Assembly: GCF_001314225.1 (NCBI RefSeq)
Contig: NZ_CP012697.1
Location: 2,480,001 to 2,544,000 of the forward strand
Direction of reading: 5' to 3'
Source of the DNA: Microbacterium sp. No. 7
GTDB lineage: Bacteria; Actinomycetota; Actinomycetes; Actinomycetales; Microbacteriaceae
DNA: 64,000 nucleotides
This document shows, one piece after another, positions 42,346 to 51,302 of the stretch. Every line of letters starts with the position of its first letter. Position 1 is the first letter of the stretch. The notes beneath the pieces are model-generated. The model searched no databases. It was not told the origin of the DNA and saw only the letters and a program-made list of their open reading frames with translations. The position numbers were made by a program, and so were the translations under genes.

Positions 42346-43298
42346 CCTGCCGCCTGACCTCGGCGGTGTTCAAGCCGTTCTAGCACTATCCGGCGGATGT
42401 TGTCATCCGGGAGTTCCAGCACCGCGCGGCGGCGCACATCAAGTGCGAACTCTTCCAACTCGGCGAAGCTCGCCCCGGCCAACTTGTCGGCGAGGGTACG
42501 AGGAGCGAAACCGAGGTCGCCTCCGAGGCGTTCAGCAAGACGTTCGAGGAATCTCGTCGCCTGTGCGCGGCTAGGAGGTCCCAACTCCGTCCGAATCTGG
42601 AACCGTCGCCATGCCGCCCGATCCAGCAGCTCGCCGTGGTTGGTTGCGCCAACGAAGATCACGTGGGGTGGCAGTCTGTCGATTTGGAGCAGCAGTGTCG
42701 AAACCACCCGCTTGATCTCGCCGGTCTCGTGCTCGTCTGCTCGTTCCTTGGCGATGGTGTCCAGTTCGTCGAAGAACAACACGCAACGGCGGGTCCGCGC
42801 GAACTCAAACGCGTTGTCCAGCCGTGCGGCCGTTTCGCCGAGGAAACTCGACATGACTCCCTCGTAGCGGATCACGTAGAAGGGAAGCATCAGTTCTGCC
42901 GCGATCGCTTCCGCCACGCTCGTCTTGCCGTTTCCAGGCGGGCCAGACAGCAGAAGTCGGTTGCGCGGCTCAATACCGTAACTACGCAGAAGCTCGGCGC
43001 GCTTCTGCTCCTCGATCAGTTCGGTCACGACTCGTTGCGGGACCGGCGCAAGTTCGAGTTCATGCAGCCGACGGTTCGGTACGACCTCATGCACGAGATC
43101 GCGGATCGCTGCTGCTCGGTCGTCGCGGACGGGTCCCTGTCCCGTCGTCGTGATGAGTTGCGAGAGCCGATCGGCGAGAAGATGATGCTGGTTGGCGCGT
43201 TCTTCGGCGATGACGGACTCAACCAGCACCTTGAAGCGTTCCCGATCGCCGCGGCGTTCGGCCTCGACGAGGTCTAGGAGTAGATCAGCGCGCGCCAT
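42342..43298 (-). CDS. AAA ATPase of the ATPase/subtilase pair (IetA-like)
   Basis: A 318-residue AAA+ protein: N-terminal helical region (1-100), Walker A GPPGNGKT (about 119-126), Walker B CVLFFDELD (about 172-180), sensor-1 IFVGATNH and arginine-rich RRFQIR, then the lid domain. In IetAS this ATPase is thought to work with the subtilase in phage defence. The gene is first in the two-gene unit and overlaps the protease gene by 4 bp. The ATG start gives an ordinary length for the family. Confidence 0.87.
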   Translation of the reverse strand: MARADLLLDLVEAERRGDRERFKVLVESVIAEERANQHHLLADRLSQLITTTGQGPVRDDRAAAIRDLVHEVVPNRRLHELELAPVPQRVVTELIEEQKRAELLRSYGIEPRNRLLLSGPPGNGKTSVAEAIAAELMLPFYVIRYEGVMSSFLGETAARLDNAFEFARTRRCVLFFDELDTIAKERADEHETGEIKRVVSTLLLQIDRLPPHVIFVGATNHGELLDRAAWRRFQIRTELGPPSRAQATRFLERLAERLGGDLGFAPRTLADKLAGASFAELEEFALDVRRRAVLELPDDNIRRIVLERLEHRRGQAAG

Positions 43299-43417
43299 CG
43301 CCCCGCCTCCTTCAGCCGTGTGTCGTCATGTGGGTTTAAGTCTACTGTCGTGTGGCTCTGAGGCTACTTGGCCGCGCCGACATTCGCGGGTCCGCACCCC
43401 TGGGGTCGACACTGGCA

Positions 43418-46400
43418 CTACATTGCCCGCGACGGCCCACCTCTCGACGGGCTTCGAGCTGCGTGAGCATCATCCACGGTTTCAGCGGCCACTCGCACTC
43501 GGTCGAGGGCTGCCCGCGCCCGCGCAGCGTCGATCTTCTGGACCGCCGACTCGGGTGGCGCGCCGAGGGGCGTGTCGTCGGTGACGCGGTAACGATCGCG
43601 GTAGGCGGCGATCACGCGCGCGGACTTGCGCCAGGCCGCAGCCCGTCGCGGTTCGGTGGGCCGCGTGCCGAGTGCCTTCGTCCACGGCACGCTCTCGGCC
43701 AGCGCGCCGTCGAGTACGGCGTCGGCGCGTGCCGCGATGAGCTCCTCTCGCTCGTCGAGAGCCGCTCGCATCTCAACATCGATGACGCCGTGCGCCTGTG
43801 GGATGAGGCCGGCGATAAGTCGCGTTGGCTTGCGGGTCCGGCCCGAGCCTGCGGGGCGGCCGGTCGCCCGCTCGACCCGGTAGTGCAGGACGGCGGCGAT
43901 GTCGTCGGCGTCATCGAATCCTCGCGCGGCCACGAGGCGCGGCAAGAGCGCATCAAGGTTGTGATGGTTGGCCTCGGCGCGGCGAAGTTCAGCGGCAAGG
44001 GGGCCGAACGCCTCGGACTCGATGGCGCTCTCGGCCTGTTCGTCGGAGAGCCCGGAGCAGCGGATGAGGGCAGCCCAGCGGTCATGCTGGGCTGCGGCGG
44101 CGATGGTCTCGTACTCGGCGGCGAGCTGGGCGATCGAGCCCCACTGTTCCTGCTCGGCGACGATGGTCTCGTGCGCCGAGAGTTCGGCCCCGCTGTGCTG
44201 GAGAACGCCGTACAGCACGCTTCGCGCGGTGGCATGCGGGTCGTCGCCAGGGTGCAGCTGGGCATGGTCGTCGGCGCGGTCGAGAGTCACGTAGGCGTGG
44301 TTCGCGTGCCGCCCTCGGGTCATAGCGACGTAGAAGGTCTCCCTCGTCGAGGTCGGTTCGACCAACACGTGCGCACTGTCGGTCGTGATGCCTTGGGCGC
44401 GGTAGGCGGTGACTGCGTAACCGAGATCGACATGCTCGGCCACATACGAGGCCGGGAGGACGATGCTGCCGCCGAACCTGCGCCCACGCCTGCGAGCCTT
44501 GATGGTTCCGTCGTCGCCGACGGTGGTGCCGGTTCCGTAGTCGCGTGCGATGGTGATGGTCCCGTCGTCGCCGACGGCGGTGACGGTCCAGATGTCGCCG
44601 TTGCGTACCCAGTCCCGCCCGACCAGGGTGCGCAGTTCGCGCTTGTTGAGTCGCGTGATGATGGTGTCGCCGACGCCAGCGGCGGTGCCGTCGCGCAGCT
44701 CGACTTCGCGGTCGGGATTCAGAGTCTTGTTGAGGATCAGGTCGGCGCGGGCGCGACCGTTCAGCGCGGTCACGTCGTCGTGGGTTTCAGCGATCAGCAC
44801 AGAAACGAGTCCCGCGTCGCGGTCGGCGCGCCATGCGTTGTAAGCCGCGTCGGTCATGGCCTCGGCGTCGCCATCGGCGATGCGCTGGTGGGCGAGGTAA
44901 GTGTCGATAGCCGCTGTGCGCCCGTGACGCAGCTCGAGTGAGGCGGTCTTCTCCCAGGCATGGGTGAAGCGGTGAACGTCGACCAGTTCGGGAGTGTCGG
45001 CCCGGTCTCTAGCGATCATCGCGAACGCGCCGCCGGCATCTACGGATTGCAGTTGGGCGTAGTCGCCGACAAGCAGCACCTTCGCGCCAGCGTCTTGGGC
45101 GAGGTGGGTGATGCGGTCCAGTGACAGGGTGCCGGCGAGGGAGGCTTCGTCGATGATGACGAGCTGGCCTGCCTCGAACGCGGTGCCGTGGATCAGGTGG
45201 TTCTGCCACCACTTCGCAGTGTTCTCCGTCGCGATTCCGAGGTCGTCGGCGAGGACCTGTGCGGCGACCGCTGACGGCGCGAGCCCGACGACGGAACCGG
45301 AGCCGTGCTGGGCTTCCCAGGCGCGGCGGAGCGCGTTCATTGCGGTGGTCTTGCCCGCACCGGCAGGACCGACCAGCACGTCGAGCATCCGACCCGACAC
45401 CGCGATCCGGGTCAGGGCGTCGGCTTGGTCGTCGCCGAGCATCCGACCGTCCGCATCGGGACTGCGCGTGATCTTCTCGACCGTGGCAAGCGTCACCGTC
45501 GACCCGCCGAGGTTGGCTGCTCGTTCGAGAAGTCTGTCCTCGGCCGCGAGCTGGGACTCGGAGGTGAACACGGTCGAGCTCTTCGGTCGGAACACCGAGG
45601 TGCCGTCGGTCCGACGGAACACGACGGGCGAGGCGCCGAGTTCGGGCGGGGTCAAGCGAAGCGAAGCGAACTCGGCGGCATCGGCAACCATGGCGACGAT
45701 GGCTTCCCGGTCGTGCATGGTGGCGAAGCGCCAGCCCATCGTCTGCCGGGATGCCTCGGCCATGAGATTCCAGCGTCGCCAGGTCGAGCGCTTCTCACCG
45801 ACCACCTCGACGACCGAACGCCCAATCTCGCCAATGACAACGAGCGGTACGTCGTCGGCACGCAGCAGGAGCGGCTTGTCGTTGTCGGTCACCTCGCGCG
45901 CCCACGTCGTCGCATCCCGCCCCAACGACTTCGTGGCGCGCTCCCGCCATTCGACGGTGAGGTCAGCCAAGGACCGAACCTGCTTCTCGGGCCGAGTCGC
46001 GAGTGTGGCTTGAGCTCGCAATTTCATGATCGCCGCTGGTGTCGGGCGTCGTCCGTGCGCTGCAACGTACTTGGCGATGAGGCGATCGGTCTCGGCGTTG
46101 ATGTGACGCGCGCGGGTAGAGAACTCGGCGATCAGTTCATCGGGCACTCCAGTGATCGCCCATGCAGGGTTGTGGTCGCGGCCCATCTCTCGGGCCTCCC
46201 ATGAGACGCCGAAGGTGCGCGTCATGTGGTCGGCGAACACGGCTTCGTGGAGTTCGGAGAGCGCGACGACGGCGGTGTGCATGGGTCTGCCGTCGAGCGA
46301 GCGCCACTTCCCATCGAGGACGGTCTTGGCCTTGTTGCTGATGACGACGTGCGTGTGGAGGTGGGGGTCGCCGGCGCGGGAGTCGAAGTGATCGAAGGCG

Positions 46401-47029
46401 GTCGCGATGAGCCCGGTGACATCGACCTGCGCAACCGCGCCGTCTCCGGCGGTTGCGCCCGTGCGCGTGGCTGCAACCTCGCGTTCCATGAACGCAACCA
46501 CCTCCGCAACCGCGCGATGATGCGCCTCGGCGATGAGTGCCTGGACCCCGGCGTCGGCGACTGCCCACAACACGCTCGCGGACTTCGGGATCGAGAAGGT
46601 GAAGTCGAAGCCCGCCACAGCACGCCGTGTACTTCGGGCTGTCTCCTCGGCAACGATCTGCGCGACGGCCTCTCCCTTGGCGCCGGGGGTCATCGTCGGT
46701 TCGAGGTCAGCGATCCGCGCTTCGATTCGCTGCTCCTGGCTCTTGTATGCCGCGAAGCCCAGGCCGAGCTTGTCGCCGGTGATCGGATCACAGCCTGTGC
46801 CCATCAGGAGCTGGAGTTGGTGTTCCGATACTCGGTCGCCCACCTGAATCTCGCCCTTGCCGAGGGCCGCTACGCCCGCGCCGAGCCAGCGACCAGGCGG
46901 GGTGCCGTCCTCCATGTAGTAGCGGGTAAGCGGCGTCGAGAGCGGTCGGTCTCCGTCGGCTGCCACGACGGTCTTGAGCAGGTACTTGTAGCCGTCACCT
47001 GCCGACATCACGCGCATCGAAACCGTCAT
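43418..47029 (-). CDS. MobF-family (TrwC/TraA-like) conjugative relaxase-helicase
   Basis: A 1203-residue relaxase. The TrwC relaxase domain occupies about residues 1-380, with catalytic Tyr pair in LTRYYMEDG (about 37-38) and the three-His metal motif HFDSRAGDPHLHTHVV (about 214-227). A RecD2-like helicase follows, with Walker A VGPAGAGKTTA (about 554), Walker B LVIIDEASLAG and YAVTAYRAQGIT near the C-terminal helicase motifs. It nicks the transfer origin and unwinds DNA during conjugation. The ATG at 47029 is preceded by GGAGGTGGGC, which decides the start. No type IV secretion or coupling-protein gene is in view. Confidence 0.92.
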   Translation of the reverse strand: MTVSMRVMSAGDGYKYLLKTVVAADGDRPLSTPLTRYYMEDGTPPGRWLGAGVAALGKGEIQVGDRVSEHQLQLLMGTGCDPITGDKLGLGFAAYKSQEQRIEARIADLEPTMTPGAKGEAVAQIVAEETARSTRRAVAGFDFTFSIPKSASVLWAVADAGVQALIAEAHHRAVAEVVAFMEREVAATRTGATAGDGAVAQVDVTGLIATAFDHFDSRAGDPHLHTHVVISNKAKTVLDGKWRSLDGRPMHTAVVALSELHEAVFADHMTRTFGVSWEAREMGRDHNPAWAITGVPDELIAEFSTRARHINAETDRLIAKYVAAHGRRPTPAAIMKLRAQATLATRPEKQVRSLADLTVEWRERATKSLGRDATTWAREVTDNDKPLLLRADDVPLVVIGEIGRSVVEVVGEKRSTWRRWNLMAEASRQTMGWRFATMHDREAIVAMVADAAEFASLRLTPPELGASPVVFRRTDGTSVFRPKSSTVFTSESQLAAEDRLLERAANLGGSTVTLATVEKITRSPDADGRMLGDDQADALTRIAVSGRMLDVLVGPAGAGKTTAMNALRRAWEAQHGSGSVVGLAPSAVAAQVLADDLGIATENTAKWWQNHLIHGTAFEAGQLVIIDEASLAGTLSLDRITHLAQDAGAKVLLVGDYAQLQSVDAGGAFAMIARDRADTPELVDVHRFTHAWEKTASLELRHGRTAAIDTYLAHQRIADGDAEAMTDAAYNAWRADRDAGLVSVLIAETHDDVTALNGRARADLILNKTLNPDREVELRDGTAAGVGDTIITRLNKRELRTLVGRDWVRNGDIWTVTAVGDDGTITIARDYGTGTTVGDDGTIKARRRGRRFGGSIVLPASYVAEHVDLGYAVTAYRAQGITTDSAHVLVEPTSTRETFYVAMTRGRHANHAYVTLDRADDHAQLHPGDDPHATARSVLYGVLQHSGAELSAHETIVAEQEQWGSIAQLAAEYETIAAAAQHDRWAALIRCSGLSDEQAESAIESEAFGPLAAELRRAEANHHNLDALLPRLVAARGFDDADDIAAVLHYRVERATGRPAGSGRTRKPTRLIAGLIPQAHGVIDVEMRAALDEREELIAARADAVLDGALAESVPWTKALGTRPTEPRRAAAWRKSARVIAAYRDRYRVTDDTPLGAPPESAVQKIDAARARAALDRVRVAAETVDDAHAARSPSRGGPSRAM

Positions 47030-47231
47030 GCCCACCTCCGCTCCTGCCGGGCAGGTGAGCACCCGCACCCGGTGACTTCTGAAGCGGCAATGCCCGACTC
47101 AACCTCGACCTGCAAGAGGCGTGTGACCTCGGATGGCGGTCGGAGCCGAGGCCGGAGATGGAGGCATCGGGCGGCGGCAAGCGGGGGCTCGGTTGAGCAG
47201 CGGGCGCGTGTCGGAGTCGTGCACCTGACAG

Positions 47232-47530
47232 GTGACCAGCTCGGCATCAGTTCTCGATGAGGCACGGATGCCGGGGACGTCCGTCGCCGGAGCAGACTTC
47301 ATGCACGACCTCGACGCCAGCGGCGGCTTCCCATGCCAAGACGTGTCCACCGTCGGCAAGCGCGCCGGCCTCGCGCCAGGTACGCGCTCGGGGCTCTGGG
47401 CGCACATGGCCGCAGCCATCGACGCGCTCCAGCCCGAGTGGGTCGTCATCGAGAACGTCCGCGGGCTGCTGTCCTCACCCGCGACACGGCCACCCGCAGA
47501 AGGAGACGACCATGAACGACGCAACCCAGG
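47232..47530 (+). pseudogene. C5-cytosine DNA methyltransferase, N-proximal fragment
   Basis: The frame carries motif IV GGFPCQDVSTVGKRAG with the catalytic Cys and motif VI WVVIENVRGLL of a C5-cytosine methyltransferase. Motif I (the S-adenosylmethionine site) should lie upstream but is not found, so the gene is also 5' truncated. At 47531 the IS3-family terminal repeat begins. The C-terminal part reappears at 63123. The target-recognition region is missing from both pieces. Confidence 0.85.
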
Positions 47531-47613
47531 TGGGCTGACCCCGTTTCGTAGGTCCAGTCGTTATGAGAGTCGTCCTGTTGTCCGCGGTCGCGGGCAGGGA
47601 GACTGGTCAGATC

Positions 47614-47893
47614 ATGACGAACAGCAGGAAGCGTCACACCCCGGAGCAGGTCGTCCGTAAGCTCGGGCAGGCCGACAGGATGCTCGCCGACGGTCAGGAC
47701 GTCGCGGCGGTGTGCCGGGAGCTCGTGGTGTCCGAGCAGACGTACTACCGGTGGCGGAACCAGTACGGCGGCCTCAAGGCCGACGACGCAAAGCGCCTGA
47801 AGGAGCTGGAGAAGCAGAATGCGACCCTGAAGCGTCTGCTCGCGGAAGCGGAGCTGGAGAAGGCCGCGCTCAAGGAGCTGGCTGAGGGAAACT
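47614..47893 (+). pseudogene. IS3-family orfA (HTH protein), interrupted
   Basis: The frame begins MTNSRKRHTPEQVVRKLGQA and continues with VAAVCRELVVSEQTYYRWRN, the HTH, and a Leu-zipper-like helix (ELEKQNATLKRLLAEAELEK). Interrupted at 47893 by ISL3. Removing the insertion restores its end as EGNF and a stop at 49327-49329. The TSD copy at 47886-47893 contains the GGGAAAC slippery heptamer thought to drive -1 frameshifting into orfB. Confidence 0.85.
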
Positions 47894-49316
47894 GGCTCTT
47901 CGGAATTAGGGGTGTAGTTGGGGTCTGAATCCTCCGGCTTCGAGCAGGCTTCTTGCGATGTAGTTCGTGAGGTTCCGGAAGCCGAGCGCGGAGCCGCGGA
48001 GGTGTTCAAGTCGTCCGTTGATCGCCTCCGTTGGGCCGTTCGAGGTGCCGGGCCGATCGAAGAACGCGAGCACGTCGGCGGCGCGCTGCTTGAGGGTGCG
48101 GCCGAGCTTGCGGATCTCGACGAGCGCGGCAGGAACCCCGGTGCTGACCGCGTCGATCAGGGTCTGCATCATCTGCTTGCCATTCTTCTTGTCGGGTTCG
48201 CGATACGCGGCGATCATGCGCTGGTAGATGCCCCAGGTCGCTTCGACCTCGACGTGCTCCTCGGTCGCGAACAGCGCCTCCAGCCGAGCGCGTTGCCGGT
48301 CGGTGAGTAGCTTGTCGCCGGTGTGCAGGGTGCGGCGCGCCTGATAGAGCGGGTCGCCCTTCATCCCGCGGTGTCCGTGTAGATCCTGCTGAACGCGGCG
48401 GCGACACACATCGAGCGCATCGCCGGCGAGACGGACCACATGGAACGGATCCATCACCGGGACCGCGTCGGGCAGCTCTTCGGCGGCGGCCGTCTTGAAG
48501 CCGCTGAACCCGTCCATCGCGACCACCTCGATCCGCTTGGACCACTCCTTGGGCCGTGCCGCGAGCCACTGCTTGAACACGGCCTTCGAACGGCCCTCGA
48601 CCATGTCCAGCAGCTGGGCCGGGCCTGTCTTCTCGCGGGCGGGCGTGAGGTCGATGATCACGGTCACGTACTTGTCGCCGTACCGGGTGTGACGCCAGAC
48701 ATGCTCATCGACGCCCAGGGTCGTGACCCCGTCGAACCGGCCGGGAGCGTCGATCAGACGACGCCGACCCTCGGCGAGAATCGCACTGTTCGCGGTATGC
48801 CAGGACACCCCCAGACCGGCCGCGGCGCGGGTCACCGTGAGATGGTCGACCACGATCGCCGTCAGCGCCCACCCGAGCCCGCCACGCGAGATCTTCGCCC
48901 GCGGCGCGGCGGCCTTCGTGGTGTCCTGCCGCCACGTCTTCCCGCAGTGCGCGCACCGGTAGCGGCGCACCCGGACCAGCAGTGTCGTGGGCCGGTGCCC
49001 GAACGGCTCATGCGCGAGCCGACGCACCACGGTGTCTCTCGGGACGCCTTCCGCGCCGCACTTCCGGCACCAGGGATCGTTCTCGACGACGCGGCACTCG
49101 ATCACCGCCCGATCCGCCTCGAGATGTTGACCTACAGCCTCGAGGCCGAGCTCGTCGAGACGGCAGAACGTGGTCAGGCAGGGCGCGGCGAAGGTAGTTT
49201 GGAGCACGTCGAGGTCTTTCGGATGGGCAGTGTAGGAACTTCCATCCTGGAAGACCTCGACGCCTATCCGGCAATCGACCCGCGAACCTCGACTACACCC
49301 TCAACTGCGAAGAGCC
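47894..49316 (-). mobile_element. ISL3-family insertion sequence, copy 1
   Basis: A 1,423-bp element with terminal inverted repeats GGCTCTTCGGAATTAGG (left) and GGCTCTTCGCAGTTGAGG (right, reverse complement). It is flanked by the 8-bp direct duplication GGGAAACT (47886-47893 and 49317-49324), typical of ISL3. It inserted inside the orfA/orfB overlap of the IS3-family element. Confidence 0.93.
47906..49207 (-). CDS. ISL3-family transposase, copy 1
   Basis: A 433-residue transposase. The N-terminal zinc-finger region has CRVVENDPWCRKCGAEG and RRYRCAHCGKTW Cys motifs, followed by an HTH and the DDE core: TLGVDEHVWRH (first Asp), VVAMDGFSGFK and MDPFHVVRLAGDAL (second Asp), and STGVPA...GTSNGPTEAINGRLEHLRG (Glu). 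The ending GFRNLTNYIARSLLEAGGF is characteristic. It fills almost the whole element. The protein is identical to the one at 61574-62875. Confidence 0.94.
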   Translation of the reverse strand: MLQTTFAAPCLTTFCRLDELGLEAVGQHLEADRAVIECRVVENDPWCRKCGAEGVPRDTVVRRLAHEPFGHRPTTLLVRVRRYRCAHCGKTWRQDTTKAAAPRAKISRGGLGWALTAIVVDHLTVTRAAAGLGVSWHTANSAILAEGRRRLIDAPGRFDGVTTLGVDEHVWRHTRYGDKYVTVIIDLTPAREKTGPAQLLDMVEGRSKAVFKQWLAARPKEWSKRIEVVAMDGFSGFKTAAAEELPDAVPVMDPFHVVRLAGDALDVCRRRVQQDLHGHRGMKGDPLYQARRTLHTGDKLLTDRQRARLEALFATEEHVEVEATWGIYQRMIAAYREPDKKNGKQMMQTLIDAVSTGVPAALVEIRKLGRTLKQRAADVLAFFDRPGTSNGPTEAINGRLEHLRGSALGFRNLTNYIARSLLEAGGFRPQLHP

Positions 49317-49324
49317 GGGAAACT

Positions 49325-50195
49325 TCTAAGCCCGGACAGGCGCCGCGCCGCCGTCGATCACCTCAAGCGCGAGCTGCGGGTGAGCGAACGGATGGCGTGC
49401 CGTCTGGTCGGGCTGAGCCGCTCCGCGTATCGGCGACCGCTCAAGGGCGACACGGTCGCGGACCCGGATCGGGCGTTCAGGGAGTGGCTGCGCGCCTGGG
49501 CGAAGGACCATCCCCGCTACGGGTACCGGCGGGCGTATCACGACGCCCGCGCCGAGGGGTGGGTGGTGAACCACAAGAAGATCCAACGCCTGTGGCGTGA
49601 CGAAGGGCTCCGGGTCCCGCAGCGGCGTCGACGCAAGCGCGTCGGGTCCTCGACCGTCGACGCGCCGACGGCGGACGCGCCGAACGTGGTGTGGGCAGTG
49701 GACTTTCAGTTCGACGCCGACGAGCACGGCCGACCGATCAAGATCTGCTCGATCGTCGACGAACACACCCGGGAGTGCATCGGCGGCCTCGTGGAGCGCT
49801 CGATTACCGCCGACCGACTCACCGCCCACCTCGAGGACCTCGTCGCCGCCCGGGGCGCCCCGGCGGTGCTCAGGTCGGACAACGGGCCGGAGTTCATCAG
49901 CGAGGCGATGGCCGACTGGGCCGGCACCCGCACCGGCCTGTCCTACATCCCTCCGGGCTCGCCGTGGCGCAACGGGTACGTCGAGTCGTTCAACAGCCGG
50001 ATCCGCGACGAGTGCCTCAACATCAACAGCTTCTACTCGCTGCTGCACGCGCAGGTCATCATCGGCGACTGGAAGGACGAGTACAACCACCACCGCCGGC
50101 ACTCCTCGCTCGGCTACCTACCCCCAGCCGAGTACGCTCGACAGTGCACCCATCAAATGGAAACCGACGACTCACAGAACGTCCGGACCGAATGA
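49325..50195 (+). CDS. IS3-family orfB transposase (integrase core), separated from its 5' part
   Basis: The orfB frame resumes after ISL3 as SPDRRRAAVDHLKRELRVSE, then the HTH_21 region HPRYGYRRAYHDARAEGW and the rve integrase core with DDE residues: VVWAVDFQFDAD (D), LRSDNGPEFIS (D) and GYVESFNSRIRDE (E). A GTG at 49380 could start a 271-residue protein alone, but the normal OrfAB fusion by -1 frameshifting is prevented by the ISL3 insertion. The catalytic core is intact. Confidence 0.88.
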
Positions 50196-50208
50196 AGGGG
50201 GCGGCTCA

Positions 50209-50341
50209 TCTACGATTCACCTTCGACGAGTTCGAGCCCCCGCACCTCAACATGCAATGGATCCACGCGCTCATGCAATCGGCCAACAGTTCCGGAGGCA
50301 TCACGCTTCTCGATGAAGTGCTCGAAGCTCCGACAGGATGA
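50209..50341 (+). pseudogene. DUF7882-type protein, C-terminal fragment
   Basis: In frame with LRFTFDEFEPPHLNMQWIHA and MQSANSSGGITLLDE, it aligns with the last about 45 residues of the two DUF7882-type proteins at 24650 and 24975 (LDALTHTANSSGGL; LEQLASSAHSTGGI). The N-terminal two thirds are absent; sequence switches to the IS3-family end at 50208. This is a third family member destroyed by an IS-linked event. Confidence 0.75.
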
Positions 50342-50671
50342 CCGCCGCCGGCATTGGTCGGTGCTCGGAGGCCTGCCGGGAGCGTCGGCATCACGAGGAC
50401 GGACGGCTCATGCCAGGAGAACCTCGTGAGCCGAGCGAGTAGCCCTCTCAGAACGTCGAGTTCCCCAGAATCGTGGCTCGGAGAGGGCTCGTCACACGGA
50501 ATGTGACATCGCCTCATTGCGTTTGGCGCAGCGCCCCAGACGCCCCGCGCGTAGCCCCAGCTACCACACAGACATTACCACTGGGTGTCCCCCAAACGGA
50601 GGACATCACGGGCCGGCGCGACCCGATGTAGTGCGCGGGCATCAGCGATTGATTCACCCCCAGAAACGGTT
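50342..50671. other. Gene-free stretch
   Basis: About 330 bp with no convincing coding frame, no strong hairpin and no repeat shared with other parts of the window. It probably holds the transcription end of the fragment before it and of the minus-strand glycosylase-family gene. Confidence 0.5.
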
Positions 50672-51283
50672 TCACCGCAACGCGGTCTCGATGTGCCAAC
50701 GGAGATCTTCCACGACGTCTGCGGCGAACCACGGGTTCCTCGCGTGCCAACGAAAGTTGAGCGGCGACGGGTGCACTAGAGGGAACAGCTCAGGAAGAAA
50801 CTGCTGATAATTCCGTACCGTCGCGGTCAGCGTCGCGGTCTTCGCAATCGGCAAGTACGCCTGCTGTGCGTAGCGTCCGATCAACAAAGTCAAACGAATA
50901 TCAGGCATCAACGCGAAGAGCGGCGGATGCCACCTGGCCGCGAAGCCTCGACGCGGCGGCGCATCTCCCGACCCGCTGCGACCGGGGCCGGGGTAGTAGA
51001 AGTCCATCGGCAAGAGAGCGAAATTGTCCGGGTCTCGGAACTGTCCTTCGGTGACACCAAGCCACTGCATGAGGGTGGCACCACTGGCGTCGTCCCACGG
51101 CACCCCGCTTGCCTGCGCGCGGCGTCCCGGCGCCTGGCCAATGACGGCCACGCGCGCAGCGGCACCCACCGTGTAAATGGGGTCCATGCCCTGCTCTCGC
51201 AGCGCGTTGTTGGTGGAATCGTGTATCAGCTCATCATGGATGAGCGCGAGAGGATCAAGTGCACCGTACTGCGGAGTTCCCAC
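50672..51283 (-). CDS. Uracil-DNA glycosylase-family protein
   Basis: A 203-residue protein of the uracil-DNA glycosylase superfamily. Motif A-like VAVIGQAPGRRAQASGVPW, FALLPMDFYYPGPG in the middle and LVHPSPLNFRWHARNPW (HPSP motif with catalytic-site His) are present. It has few Cys, so no FeS cluster like family 4. It would excise damaged bases or act on foreign DNA; the substrate is not established. It stands in the cargo between the two ISL3 copies, 20 bp upstream of a cupin gene on the same strand. Confidence 0.83.
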   Translation of the reverse strand: MGTPQYGALDPLALIHDELIHDSTNNALREQGMDPIYTVGAAARVAVIGQAPGRRAQASGVPWDDASGATLMQWLGVTEGQFRDPDNFALLPMDFYYPGPGRSGSGDAPPRRGFAARWHPPLFALMPDIRLTLLIGRYAQQAYLPIAKTATLTATVRNYQQFLPELFPLVHPSPLNFRWHARNPWFAADVVEDLRWHIETALR

Positions 51284-51302
51284 GATCCGTACGCAACCTG
51301 CT

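Larger units (their letters stand above)
47531..50208 (+). mobile_element. IS3-family insertion sequence, split by ISL3 copy 1
   Basis: Ends are imperfect inverted repeats: left TGGGCTGACCCCGTTTCG, right (reverse complement) TGAGCCGCCCCCTTCATT. Without the 1,423-bp ISL3 insertion and its 8-bp duplication the element would be 1,247 bp, a normal IS3 size. It has the usual overlapping orfA/orfB. No short target duplication joins its flanks (AGG left, TCT right), which fits later rearrangement. The left flank is the methyltransferase fragment; the right flank is a DUF7882-like fragment. Confidence 0.85.

Noticed and set aside
47257..47538. New gene starting at ATG 47512 after GAAGGAGACGACC
   Set aside because: The ATG lies within the methyltransferase fragment and its frame stops at once in the IS end; it may be a chance ribosome-site match.
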